Below, one piece after another: positions 17,843 to 26,605 of a stretch of 64,000 nt of DNA (positions are counted from its first letter, which is position 1; each line of letters opens with the position of its first letter). The notes below the pieces were generated by a model. The model ran no database searches. It was not told the DNA's origin and worked only from the letters and a program-made list of their open reading frames with translations. Where the stretch lies: assembly GCF_030403435.1 (NCBI RefSeq), contig NZ_JAUEPH010000002.1, positions 372,001 through 436,000 of the forward strand. Direction: 5' to 3'. This DNA comes from Algoriphagus sediminis. Lineage in GTDB: Bacteria > Bacteroidota > Bacteroidia > Cytophagales > Cyclobacteriaceae. A program made the position numbers and the translations under genes.

Positions 17843-20800
17843 TCAATTTCCCTTCGGTCTAAAGTAACGAATAGGTGCGGCAGGCTCAGGTTTGAGTTCA
17901 ATGCCCTCTGTCTCCATTAGTCGCAAGGCCTCTTCAACTGCTTTTTCCAATTGTGGATCACGTCCTGCGATGACATCCTTTGGAAGCTGTTCTACTTCTA
18001 TATCCGGTGAGATTCCTACACCTTCTACGGCCCATTCACCATTTACATCGTAAAAACCTCCACGGGGTGCTACCATGCGCCCACCGTCTACAAAAGGAGG
18101 AGTGTCCCAGGTGCCAACCAAGCCACCCCATGTTTTAACTCCCACGAGCGGTCCGATTTCCATTTTATTGAACAGATAGGGGAGAAGGTCACCACCCGAA
18201 CCGGCACGACCATTGATGATCATAACCTTAGGACCCCAAATGCCTGAAATAGGCTGGGTGAACGGCCTGTTTCCTTCAACTCTGGAATTGAAATAACCCA
18301 TCAATTCCCTACTCATGATATCCACCATGTAATCTGCCGCAGACCCTCCGCCATTATTACGCTCGTCTATTACTGCACCCTTCTTATCCTGCTGAGAGAA
18401 ATAATATCGGTTAAAGAAGCTATATCCAGGTCTAGAAGTATTAGGAAGGTAGACATATGCCAGTTGACCGTCAGATAACTCTTCCACCTTTCTTCTGTTT
18501 CCTTCCACCCAATCCATAAATCTGAGTTGATTTTCGCTGCTTACTGGCTCTACCAGAATCTCTCTGGAGCCTTCAATTTGAGGTGAAGAATTGAGAGAAA
18601 TGTAGGTGGGCTGACCTGCTTTTCCCTCGAGGAAAGAATAGATATTTGTATTTCTCTCTACAGGAACTCCATCGATAGCTACTATGTATTCTCCAGCCTT
18701 AGCTTTGGCGCCAGGCTGAGCCAAGGGAGCGGACATGTTTGGGTTCCAATCCTCCCCAGTGTAGATTTTTTTGATTTTGGCGTAGCCGTCTACCATTTCA
18801 AAATCAGCTCCAAGCAATCCAATTGGAATTCTTTCTACGGAAGGTAAGTCACCGCCACTGGTGTAGGAGTGCCCCACGGCAACTTCACCACCAATAATAT
18901 CCACGATATAGTTCAGATCAGTTCGGTGTCTCACATGAGAAACCCATGGCTTGTACCATTCATAAATTTCATCCCATGGAGCGCCATGAACATTATCTAC
19001 GTAAAGAAAATCTCTCTGATATCTCCAGCCCTCCCGGTAGATCTGCTGCCATTCATCTTGAGGTACTACCTTCACCTTTGTTGAGGATATGGCTTTTATT
19101 GAACCGTCACCTGGCTTTTTATTTGATCCTGATGTGCTTGTTATTCCCCAGGTGTTTCCTGATCTATAAAGAATTGATTTTCTATCAAATGATATCACTG
19201 CAGTTGATACTCCTGACATAAAATCTTCCGATTTTTTCTCCTTTACATCGTATCTCTTTAGAACTGTACCCTGATTGGGTATTTGTTCCATATAGAAAAC
19301 CTGGTTTTCTGGTGCCGCGGCCAGCCCCACATAATTGCGAAGAGGAATATCTAAAGCAATTATTCTTTGCATGAGCCCATCCTCATCAATTACCGTGTCC
19401 GAAGATTCCTCTTCCTTCTTTTCTTCCTCCTCTTTCTCTTCGCTGACTTCTTCTTCATCAATTTCCGGTAAAAGGGGGGAAGAATCATCTTCCTTTAGAA
19501 TGGCCATATATAGGCCTCTGGTGACAGGACGATCATAACTACTCATATCGAGCCATCCCGTGCTTAAACCATAATCTGTGCTCGCAAGAAAGTAAAGATA
19601 TTTACCACTCTCATCCCAAATTGGGGAGATGGCATCTGCCATGTTATCAGTGATTTGCACCTTCCTTTGGGTCGCAATTTCATAGGCAAAGACTGACTTG
19701 AATTGATTTTCCATCAGCTTCACATAGGTGATCCATTTTCCGTCCGGAGACCAGACAGGGTTCATGCTTCGGTTAGGATGAGCAAAAAGATCCGTTTCAA
19801 CTATTTCCGCCGAACCGCTCTCTGTATTCACTACCCAAATGTTATAATCCGTATCTGTAAATGCGATGTGTATGCCATCCGAAGACCATTCTGGCTGGAA
19901 AAAGAAGGTGGGGTCAGGAAGAGAAATTGTTTTTAAAATCTCTGTCCCAAGCTGATCGCTAATGATGAGTTGATACTCTCCGCTTGCATCGCTGAAGTAA
20001 GCTATTTTGTCACCTTTCGGTGACCAAACCGGAGATCTTTCGGCAGAGGAGGATTGGTTGGTGATATTCCGGCCTGCACCATTTTCCTTTGGGAAAGTCA
20101 AAATTTCACCTCTAAACTCGAAGATGGCTCTTTGACCTGTTGGAGAAAGCTGAGGATTTCGAAGCTGATTGGCCCGAACGTCTACCCATCGTTCTCGAGC
20201 CCATTGGAAGTCTCCTCTAACATTTATTTCCAGTTGGGTTAACTCCTTCGAATCAGGATTAAAAATGTGCAGATATCCTCCTTGTTCAATGATTATTTCT
20301 CCATTGCCGGCATCAATGCTTTTGATATCAAAATCTTTGAGGAAAGTTTCTTGCTGCTCCTGTTTGGTAGATGGATCGTAAGACCAGAGGTTTGCTAAAT
20401 AGTCTCTTTCCGAAATGTAGTAAACCTTACCATTGAGCCAGATCGGATCCGTATGCCTCTCGTTATCCAATTGAGGAGTTTCCTGAAGATCGTAGGTTTC
20501 CAAGTCTAAAATCCAAATAGGTTTAGCTTGCCCACCACGATGGTTTCTCCATTCCGGATCCCAGAATCCAATTTGCTGATAAGCCATATGTCTGCCATCA
20601 GCTGACATTTCACCATTGATTGCCCTTGGAACTACCAAGGCTTCAGGCATTCCACCTTCAAGAGATATTTTGAAAAACTTAGACTCCTTAGTGGCATGAC
20701 CTTCTCGTCCGGAAGCAAAAATTATCGAAGAACCGTCAGGAGTCCATCCAGTGACATTATCACTTGAAGGATGCCAGGTAAGGCGTTTTGGTTCACCACC

Positions 20801-21079
20801 TTCAGAAGGAATCACATAGACATCCGTATTTCCATCATATTGCCCTGTAAAAGCTATATGTTTCCCATCTGGAGAAAAATGAGGTAAGCTTTCTGCACCT
20901 TCATTGCTGGTAAGCCGTATCGCATCACCACCAGCCTTGGAAACTTTCCAAAGGTCGTTGGCATAAACAAAGGCAATTTCTGAATCGCTTAAAGTAGGTT
21001 CTCTGAGTAATTGGGTTCCCTGCGAAAGCACAATGGTCGAAATGCAAACAAGGAAAGGTAAAATCAGTAGTCTTTTCAT
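17843..21079 (-). CDS. Tricorn-type S41 protease with beta-propellers and PDZ domain
   Basis: A 1078-residue exported protease. After a signal peptide (ends VLSQGT) come TolB/WD-like propeller repeats (PHFSPDGKHIAFTGQYDG, PVWSPKGDKIAYFSDASG, PVWSPDGKWITYV), which in Tricorn funnel peptides to the active site. A very acidic linker at about residues 525-560 (EEKEEEEKKEEESSD) separates the second propeller. A PDZ domain (GEYIVAIDGVPVERNTNIY) and the S41 catalytic core follow, with the likely nucleophile S961 in GRAGSGGDLLPY. The domain order and length match the Tricorn family. Predicted role: degradation of imported or periplasmic peptides. Confidence 0.93.
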   Translation of the reverse strand: MKRLLILPFLVCISTIVLSQGTQLLREPTLSDSEIAFVYANDLWKVSKAGGDAIRLTSNEGAESLPHFSPDGKHIAFTGQYDGNTDVYVIPSEGGEPKRLTWHPSSDNVTGWTPDGSSIIFASGREGHATKESKFFKISLEGGMPEALVVPRAINGEMSADGRHMAYQQIGFWDPEWRNHRGGQAKPIWILDLETYDLQETPQLDNERHTDPIWLNGKVYYISERDYLANLWSYDPSTKQEQQETFLKDFDIKSIDAGNGEIIIEQGGYLHIFNPDSKELTQLEINVRGDFQWARERWVDVRANQLRNPQLSPTGQRAIFEFRGEILTFPKENGAGRNITNQSSSAERSPVWSPKGDKIAYFSDASGEYQLIISDQLGTEILKTISLPDPTFFFQPEWSSDGIHIAFTDTDYNIWVVNTESGSAEIVETDLFAHPNRSMNPVWSPDGKWITYVKLMENQFKSVFAYEIATQRKVQITDNMADAISPIWDESGKYLYFLASTDYGLSTGWLDMSSYDRPVTRGLYMAILKEDDSSPLLPEIDEEEVSEEKEEEEKKEEESSDTVIDEDGLMQRIIALDIPLRNYVGLAAAPENQVFYMEQIPNQGTVLKRYDVKEKKSEDFMSGVSTAVISFDRKSILYRSGNTWGITSTSGSNKKPGDGSIKAISSTKVKVVPQDEWQQIYREGWRYQRDFLYVDNVHGAPWDEIYEWYKPWVSHVRHRTDLNYIVDIIGGEVAVGHSYTSGGDLPSVERIPIGLLGADFEMVDGYAKIKKIYTGEDWNPNMSAPLAQPGAKAKAGEYIVAIDGVPVERNTNIYSFLEGKAGQPTYISLNSSPQIEGSREILVEPVSSENQLRFMDWVEGNRRKVEELSDGQLAYVYLPNTSRPGYSFFNRYYFSQQDKKGAVIDERNNGGGSAADYMVDIMSRELMGYFNSRVEGNRPFTQPISGIWGPKVMIINGRAGSGGDLLPYLFNKMEIGPLVGVKTWGGLVGTWDTPPFVDGGRMVAPRGGFYDVNGEWAVEGVGISPDIEVEQLPKDVIAGRDPQLEKAVEEALRLMETEGIELKPEPAAPIRYFRPKGN

Positions 21080-21154
21080 CTAATTTATTATTTGGGATAA
21101 TTAAAATTAGATGATCCGTCGAAACCATACTAACCGACCGTATAAAAGCCTCTT

Positions 21155-22678
21155 TTAATCCTGGTCAAAAACTTCTTTTATGGCTTCCAAATAATCATAC
21201 CCGTGCCCTTCAGTGGGTTCGATATAGTTTCCTTCCAGATACTCATTCCAGCAACAGACCATTAAGGTTTTGCCATTGCTATCTCTGTATTTTTGGGACA
21301 GAGCTTTCGCTTCTTCCAGTTTTGCCTTGAAAGTGGCTTTTGTGGAGTGAACACGGTCTTTCTCTGGTTCGGAAGGAAACCCTGTCTGTTGAGGCCAGGT
21401 GCCACCAGCCGGTCTCATATCCCAACCCATAGCCACTGGGACCTGATATTCAAAGTTCGGGTCATTCTTAAATTTTTCAGACCACATATTCCAATGACCG
21501 CGATAAGTTTCCCTCATATCTGCATAAGAGCGATTTGACTTCTCCATGAAATTATGGTATACATAAGCCGTCATGCCTTCGAAACCCATGGCCTTTAGTC
21601 TGGGGACGTAATCCTGCAGAAGAAGCTTGTCTCTGTATTCTCCTCCTTCCCAGGGGCGGTTGGGATTATTGGCCACCCATTTTGTAGGGAGTCCATAAGC
21701 CTTTTCATTTGGCATCATAGGACCGGCAGTCACCGCAATAAATTTAATCCCCGGATAGCCTTGTTCTTTGGCGACTTTCTGTGAAAGGCTCAGTAGATCA
21801 TTTAGCCCCAATCCATAATAGGCTGCTCTGGATTCTGCATCTTGTGGAAAGTAAAAATAGACGATGGGTCTTCCGTCTTCGCCTTTGAGGTAATCCGGGC
21901 GATTGAAATAAGTATCAGTCCACTGTCTAGTGATCTTTTCGTGCACCTTCAAATAGAGGTTTTTATCAGGCTTTTCTCCCTCATAGTTTGCCTTTCTGGC
22001 TAGTTCATCTGGGGAGCCAATTTTTAACCAGGCCATCCATCTTTCATGAGAATCATCACACCAGTTGATCGCCCATTTCATTTGTTGATCCTTGGGAAGC
22101 TTGGCATTTTCATCGAGAAGAACTTTTAACTGATCATTCCACTCCTCAAGTCCGGGAACAGCAACCCGTCCATCCCGCTGTGGATCGATTTTCCAGCCCT
22201 CAGGATAGAAGATTTTTGACTGTGGTCCAAAATATAAATGGTAGTAATAATTTCTGCCATAAAACCAGTCATAAGCAAAAAAATCAATGCCATACTCCTT
22301 CATTAATTGAAGTTGTTTTTTGACGGTTTTGGGATCATCTCTTTTATAAAACCCACCGAGTTCCGCTATTGGCTTTCGGTTTAAATAGGGGCCTTCATAG
22401 GGGTATCGGTTGTTATAGATTCTTCCCTGAGATCCCCAGATTCCCGGATTCGAAAGGCTTGCACAGTTTTTTGGGTCTTGAAGGCAGGACCAAAAACTAT
22501 CCCGGTCGACATTGGGATCAGGAGAAGTATTCCATGAAGGCATAAAATAAACTCCAACCATTTCATCGGCTCGGAAATCTTCAGCGTTTTCGGAAGGAAC
22601 AAGATTGGTTTTGTCTGGCTGATCAGCCAAAGCTTGCCATGTTTGAAACCAAAAAAGGAAGGGAAGAAAAAGTATCAT
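21155..22678 (-). CDS. GH99-like / WbsX-type glycoside hydrolase-like protein, exported
   Basis: A 507-residue protein with a signal peptide (MILFLPFLFWFQTWQALAD). The text VGVYFMPSWNTSP and KKQLQLMKEYGIDFFAYDWFYG is characteristic of the glycoside hydrolase family 99-like domain (Glyco_tran_WbsX), and the end contains CCWNEYLEGNYIEPTEGHGYDYLEAI, the conserved terminal WNE-EP region. Relatives are endo-acting mannan/mannose enzymes or uncharacterised polysaccharide proteins. The exported form points to glycan breakdown rather than O-antigen synthesis. The gene has no carbohydrate neighbours. Confidence 0.87.
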   Translation of the reverse strand: MILFLPFLFWFQTWQALADQPDKTNLVPSENAEDFRADEMVGVYFMPSWNTSPDPNVDRDSFWSCLQDPKNCASLSNPGIWGSQGRIYNNRYPYEGPYLNRKPIAELGGFYKRDDPKTVKKQLQLMKEYGIDFFAYDWFYGRNYYYHLYFGPQSKIFYPEGWKIDPQRDGRVAVPGLEEWNDQLKVLLDENAKLPKDQQMKWAINWCDDSHERWMAWLKIGSPDELARKANYEGEKPDKNLYLKVHEKITRQWTDTYFNRPDYLKGEDGRPIVYFYFPQDAESRAAYYGLGLNDLLSLSQKVAKEQGYPGIKFIAVTAGPMMPNEKAYGLPTKWVANNPNRPWEGGEYRDKLLLQDYVPRLKAMGFEGMTAYVYHNFMEKSNRSYADMRETYRGHWNMWSEKFKNDPNFEYQVPVAMGWDMRPAGGTWPQQTGFPSEPEKDRVHSTKATFKAKLEEAKALSQKYRDSNGKTLMVCCWNEYLEGNYIEPTEGHGYDYLEAIKEVFDQD

Positions 22679-22733
22679 GGATTCTGAATTTTAAAACTCA
22701 ATCAAGATAAAAATTCAAATGGAAAAGACCATC

Positions 22734-23264
22734 TCAGCCAATATCCTTGTTCCAAATTTCTATTCCTCGATACTCAGGTTTTAATTTTTCAAAGTCTAAT
22801 CGGTATTCTAATACCTTTTCATATCCCATTTTTGAATAGAACTTTTGAGCCTGATCTGATTTCTGCATCACTTCAAGCCAGATTCTATCCGCACCTTTTG
22901 CAGCAGAATCTTCTTCCACATGCTCCATTAAAGCCTTGGCAAGTCCTGAGCCATGGGTTTCAGGTGCCAGATAAAGCCTGTGAAGTTTTACCGCATTTTT
23001 GATTTCAATTTGAGAAGGGGAGGAAGGATAATCATATTTCAGGATTCCCACTTCTCGGTTTTCTTGGACCACCAGAAAATAGTTCGTGCTCTTTTCCGCT
23101 AGCTCCTTCTTTAGATTCTGTGGATTGTAGCAAAGATCCAGATACCAATCCGTAGACTCCTGCCAGAAGTGCGCGTAGGCAGTCGGATAGATTTTCTGCA
23201 TCAATTTCAATAGTCTTTCCTGATCTTGAAATGTAATAGCCTGAAGTGAAAAATCTCTGATCAT
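22734..23264 (-). CDS. GNAT family N-acetyltransferase
   Basis: A 176-residue enzyme of the GNAT fold. The acetyl-CoA-binding motif A is LHRLYLAPETHGSGLAKALMEHV, and IWLEVMQKSDQAQKFYSKMGYEKVLEY is motif B with the typical FYxKxGY. The N-terminal part (FQDQERLLKLMQKIYPTAYAHFW) matches the subfamily found widely in Bacteroidota. The acceptor is unknown. A -7 box (TATCTTTG) lies 16-23 bases upstream. This is the last clear chromosomal gene before the accessory block. Confidence 0.9.
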   Translation of the reverse strand: MIRDFSLQAITFQDQERLLKLMQKIYPTAYAHFWQESTDWYLDLCYNPQNLKKELAEKSTNYFLVVQENREVGILKYDYPSSPSQIEIKNAVKLHRLYLAPETHGSGLAKALMEHVEEDSAAKGADRIWLEVMQKSDQAQKFYSKMGYEKVLEYRLDFEKLKPEYRGIEIWNKDIG

Positions 23265-23279
23265 TGATTAAGGTTGCGA

Positions 23280-23287
23280 CAAAGATA
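23280..23287 (-). promoter_or_regulatory. -7 promoter box of the GNAT gene
   Basis: TATCTTTG on the minus strand fits TAnnTTTG, with its 3' end 16 bases before the ATG. No good -33 TTG was found at the usual distance. Confidence 0.45.
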
Positions 23288-23362
23288 AAAAACCACAAGT
23301 GAATTGATTCTTGAATTAGGCTTTGTAGAGGTAAGTAAGAATTATAATTTCCAGAAAATAAA

Positions 23363-23427
23363 AAAGTGTAAATGCTCCCGACAATTGTCGCGGACTACAC
23401 CTTGTCCTAACAAACTTTCAACTACGC
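23363..23427. repeat. Dispersed repeat, copy 1
   Basis: A 53-base core (23375-23427) starting CTCCCGACAATTGTC and ending CTTTCAACTACGC recurs at 25951-26003 in the same orientation with two differences; weaker similarity extends 12 bases to the left. The core contains the palindrome CGACAATTGTCG and a GGAC/GTCC stem. Together the copies bracket the MFS/DsrE/transposase-remnant segment. Confidence 0.85.
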
Positions 23428-23476
23428 TTAGCGGGGCCTGTTATACTTCGTCAACTTCAATACATTCTTTGATTCT

Positions 23477-24685
23477 TTAAATTTGTTCTGGCATACGGAA
23501 CTTAATAATTAATGAAGATACAATGGTCAGCCCACCAATTAGGAAAATGGCATATTCGACTCCAAACAAGTCAGCGGTAATGCCTGAAATCACAGCACCA
23601 AAGGCATAACCTAAATCTCTCCACAGTCTGAAAGAACCAATACTTTCTGCTCGTTGTCTGGGACTTGTAGCTTGTGCAATGGTGGATAAGAATGTCGGGT
23701 AAACCAATGCTGTTCCTAATCCTAAAATTGCCGAAATGGAAGCCAAAACATAAAAGTCGTTGCTGAATGGAATTAGTAAAATGGCTATACCTTGCAAAAA
23801 CATCCCCCAAAAAAGCATTGCTTTTTTTGAATAATGGTCGGACATTTTTCCTGTAAAAAGCTGTCCTATACCCCATACTGTTGGATAAATGGCCGTTATG
23901 ATTCCGATATTTTCATTATTATAGTTCAACGACAAAAGGACAATTGGAAGCAATCCCCATATCATTCCGTCATTCAAGTTATTGACAAGTCCTGCCTGAG
24001 TAACAGAACTCAAAGTCTTGTTTTTAAAAGTAGTTTCTAAAAATACATTGTCAAGTTGAGGGGTGCTGTCAGTTGCACTTTCTTTATGGACAAATACTCG
24101 GGTGTCTTTCACCCACAAAGCGGTCAAAATAAAGCCTACCATAGAGATGACAATCCCAATGTAAAACGGGTAAGGCGTAATGCCAATGGTGTTGGCAATA
24201 TATCCTGTTAGAAATGCAACAATTCCAACTGCAAAATATCCTGCAAATTCGTTTAAGCCCATTGCAAAACCACGGTCTTTTTCGCCAACAAGGTCAATTT
24301 TCATCACTACAGTACTGCTCCAAGTCAAGCCTTGACTTATACCCAAAAGTACATTTGCGAGAATCACAAAACTCCAATTGGGTGCATAAATGAGTATAAA
24401 CGGAATTGGAATTGCGAGAAGCCAACCAAATAATAATAAATTTCTACGACCAAATTTGTTGGCAAGTCGTCCTGTATAATAGTTCGCTATTGCTTTTGTA
24501 ATACCGAAAGCTGTAATAAAAGAAAGTATGGCAGTTTTAGAGGCTACACCAAACTCCAATTCGGCAAACTGTGGAAAAATAGAACGCTCCATTCCAATCA
24601 TACCGCCAACGAAAGCGTTCAGGACAACTAAAAGCGTAAACTGCTTCCAATTTTCTTTTAATCCGAGTTTGATATTTTCTTTCAC
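23477..24685 (-). CDS. MFS transporter
   Basis: A 402-residue permease with about 12 hydrophobic helices in two halves. The loop between helices 2 and 3 (GRLANKFGRRNLL) is the MFS signature, repeated less clearly in the second half (GKMSDHYSKKAML). No substrate can be assigned. The downstream end lies 50 bases from copy 1 of a dispersed repeat. Immediately upstream is a broken DsrE-family gene; MFS transporters of this kind are often found near DsrE and sulfur-handling genes in Bacteroidota. The text is more AT-rich than the chromosomal genes to the left, consistent with transfer. Confidence 0.88.
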   Translation of the reverse strand: MKENIKLGLKENWKQFTLLVVLNAFVGGMIGMERSIFPQFAELEFGVASKTAILSFITAFGITKAIANYYTGRLANKFGRRNLLLFGWLLAIPIPFILIYAPNWSFVILANVLLGISQGLTWSSTVVMKIDLVGEKDRGFAMGLNEFAGYFAVGIVAFLTGYIANTIGITPYPFYIGIVISMVGFILTALWVKDTRVFVHKESATDSTPQLDNVFLETTFKNKTLSSVTQAGLVNNLNDGMIWGLLPIVLLSLNYNNENIGIITAIYPTVWGIGQLFTGKMSDHYSKKAMLFWGMFLQGIAILLIPFSNDFYVLASISAILGLGTALVYPTFLSTIAQATSPRQRAESIGSFRLWRDLGYAFGAVISGITADLFGVEYAIFLIGGLTIVSSLIIKFRMPEQI

Positions 24686-24725
24686 CCGTTTTTTACTGCA
24701 AAGTTGGATTTATAACATCGTTAAG

Positions 24726-24962
24726 TCAGTGACCTTCGTTACTATAGAAATTGAGAACTTTATTGCTATCCGTTATTTCTTTTGTCAATTCTGCCATTGT
24801 ACTAATTTCAGCTTGCTCAACAAGTTCAATACTTTTTAAACAACGAGCTTCCAAACAACTTCCACAAAGTAAAAGGCGTTTTCCTTTTCTTGTTGAAAGA
24901 TTCAGCATTTGTTCAATGTTGTGCTATCCATTTGGAGTGTTTTGGTTGGGAATAACACAATT
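24726..24962 (-). pseudogene. DsrE-family protein, broken remnant
   Basis: The C-terminal part of a DsrE-like sulfur-carrier protein is readable: HNIEQMLNLSTRK, then LLLCGSCLEARCL with the conserved Cys, then AEISTMAELTKEITDSNKVLNF. Upstream in the same frame NQNTPNG is followed by a TAG stop (24924-24926) where the family usually has Tyr, and beyond about 24962 the similarity ends. A complete protein would be about 110-120 residues. A 60-residue product could start at the ATG at 24908, but the gene appears dead: stop codon plus missing N-terminus. Confidence 0.7.
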
Positions 24963-25078
24963 CACCCCTCCTAGGCGTAGATTCTTCTCAGCAGCTCTGA
25001 GGTTTAAGTAGGGGCTGGGTGAAGTTTGTAAATCACCCTAATATCAAGACCAATTTGTAATTGGCAATGATCATGAAA

Positions 25079-25186
25079 TCACCAATAATCTATTTCAATC
25101 AAACCCTTGAGTCCAGAGTAGTTTCTTGCACTTGAATAGAGGTATTCCTCCGGTTTCTCCACCCAACCTGCCCTGACAGTAACAGT
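25079..25186 (-). pseudogene. C-terminal remnant of a REP-associated tyrosine (Y1) transposase
   Basis: Reading on the minus strand gives VRAGWVEKPEEYLYSSARNY followed by SGLKGLIEIDYW and a stop. This is the conserved end of Y1_Tnp/RAYT transposases (NPVRAG-x-VEKPEEY-x-YSSA-x-xY). The frame stays open further upstream (KALNRIRLGQ), but no catalytic HUH or Tyr motif is seen, so only the tail remains. It sits beside a block of perfect hairpins. Confidence 0.7.
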
Positions 25187-25938
25187 CTGACCAAGCCTAA
25201 TCCTATTTAAAGCTTTACCATACCCAACAAGGGCATTTACTAGTTCTTTTTTCCGTTGAATCGGCCTTGATATTTGAGGTTTTTGAGAGGGAGCGAAGCC
25301 AAAAAAAAATGTGCTAGTCCCGAACTTGCTTCGGGAATCCGGGCATTTTTAGGCTGAGCGAATGATCAAAAAATCTGTCTCCAGACAGATAGCAAAGATC
25401 ACAGCCTTGACTTTTTGCTGCCCCCAACCTGGCTCTAGGCTTAATTGATTCACTGAATCAATTTTTAACGCCTAGCCTTGGGTCAAGCCAAAAGGACTTT
25501 AATAAATAAATTACGTGCTTTTGCCTTGATGCAAAAGCACCAAAAGATCAAGTCATGGCAAAGCTTCCACCCACTTGGCCTTCGCATGGCCCGCTGCCAT
25601 GACCACCCACCCGCAAGAATACGATTAGTTTATCCGGGTTCTCAATGCCTTTTCAGTTAATGACTCCGGCACTTCAGAATAGATCTTTTATCCTGCTGCT
25701 CTGATCAGGAAAATATGTGTTCTGAACTGATATTTTGCTGTTATTTTCTGCGACTTATCTGTTTCGAACTGATACGTATTTGTTCTGATCAGAAAATTAG
25801 CTGCTTATCACTGCTCTAAGGATGCTATCTGCTACTAAATAGCTGTTCTTAAGGGATTCTTTGCAGCTCTTTACTGAATTATCGCTGTGGTGGACTGAAA
25901 GGGTGGAAAGGCAGGAATCACAAATTCCTTAGAATAGG
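25187..25938. other. Noncoding hairpin-rich and degenerate-repeat stretch
   Basis: No convincing gene is visible. The stretch contains the hairpin cluster at 25319-25540, then a degenerate tandem array with a 42-base period at about 25701-25826 (CTGATCAG at 25701 and 25785, GAACTGATA at 25724 and 25766). Short open frames exist but none resembles a protein. Confidence 0.6.
25319..25540. repeat. Cluster of four perfect hairpins
   Basis: Four perfect inverted repeats lie in 222 bases: CCCGAA/TTCGGG (25319-25335), ATCTGTCT/AGACAGAT (25373-25390), a double stem CTAGGC/GCCTAG around ATTGATTC/GAATCAAT (25435-25475), and GTGCTTTTGC/GCAAAAGCAC (25515-25540). The density and the transposase tail just to the left suggest REP/BIME-like palindromes. 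Confidence 0.7.
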
Positions 25939-26003
25939 AAAGCGTAGGTACTCCCGACAATTGTCACGGACTACACCTTGTCCAAACAAACTTTCAACTA
26001 CGC
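25939..26003. repeat. Dispersed repeat, copy 2
   Basis: Second copy of the repeat at 23363-23427, same orientation; the 53-base core is 25951-26003. The two copies are 2576 bases apart and enclose the MFS transporter, the DsrE remnant, the transposase tail and the hairpin cluster. Confidence 0.85.
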
Positions 26004-26015
26004 CCAGCTGTGGCA

Positions 26016-26082
26016 GGCTAAACAAAGAAAAAATGCTAGAAAATGAACTTTTGATTATTCATGGAAGCCGTTGTTGTGTGCC
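26016..26082 (-). repeat. attC-like site S5 (degenerate)
   Basis: On the minus strand the site opens with GGCACACAAC and closes with GTTTAGCC; the inner arms pair only through GGCT/AGCC. The opening core is identical to the GGCACACAAC block at S4. It covers the last codons of the gene at 26059-26532 and lies directly before dispersed-repeat copy 2, so it may be the outer end of the cassette run. Confidence 0.4.
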
Positions 26083-26532
26083 GTTTTTTATTTTTTCTAA
26101 ATTATTTTTCAAGTCGTAATTCAATAATATTCCGCCTAATAAACCATGGATTAGTCCGAGTCCGCCATAAATCCAAAGCTGATAAATTGTATATCCTGCA
26201 ATAGCTTCAAGAACTTGCTCTTGTCCTTTTTCAAAAGTCGCGTAAAGTCCCATGACAACCGCTTTTGAATATAATGTCAATATCCAAGCCATGAAGAGAA
26301 TAAGAACCGAATAGAGATACAGTTTTCGTTCAGTTCGTTGCAGTCGGACGTTTGTCCTCCATGAGAAGAACAGTCCGATTAACGGAATTGATAGAATGGA
26401 AACAATCCACTGCATAAGCTCTCGTTCTATCGTGTACCATCTTGGGATTTCTCCAATTATCCACGTTCCAATTATTAAGGCCGTCAATCCAATTAGGTAA
26501 TGCTTAAATATTATTTGAATTGTCTTTGTCAA
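26059..26532 (-). CDS. Hypothetical four-helix membrane protein (cassette gene)
   Basis: A 157-residue protein with four hydrophobic helices (about residues 9-27, 40-58, 72-95 and 115-137) and short charged loops (RTNVRLQRTERK). I do not recognise a family. The start lies 22 bases after inverted-repeat site S4 and the last codons run into site S5, as expected for a compact cassette. No promoter is visible in the gap. Orientation is the same as all other genes in the run. Confidence 0.65.
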   Translation of the reverse strand: MTKTIQIIFKHYLIGLTALIIGTWIIGEIPRWYTIERELMQWIVSILSIPLIGLFFSWRTNVRLQRTERKLYLYSVLILFMAWILTLYSKAVVMGLYATFEKGQEQVLEAIAGYTIYQLWIYGGLGLIHGLLGGILLNYDLKNNLEKIKNGTQQRLP

Positions 26533-26553
26533 TAGGTCGTTTTTTCAAATGGC

Positions 26554-26605
26554 ACACAACGACCTTAATAAACCACGTTTTAATGTGGTTTATTTTTTGT
26601 TAGCC
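26554..26605 (-). repeat. attC-like inverted repeat S4
   Basis: On the minus strand the site begins GGCTAAC and ends GTTGTGT. A perfect 10-base stem AATAAACCAC/GTGGTTTATT encloses an 8-base loop. The stop codon and last residues of the upstream gene lie in one arm, and the next gene starts 22 bases after the other end. Confidence 0.6.

Noticed and set aside
25478..25660. A 60-codon open frame on the plus strand
   Set aside because: It lies in the hairpin-rich noncoding block and covers the GTGCTTTTGC palindrome; no protein-like pattern.
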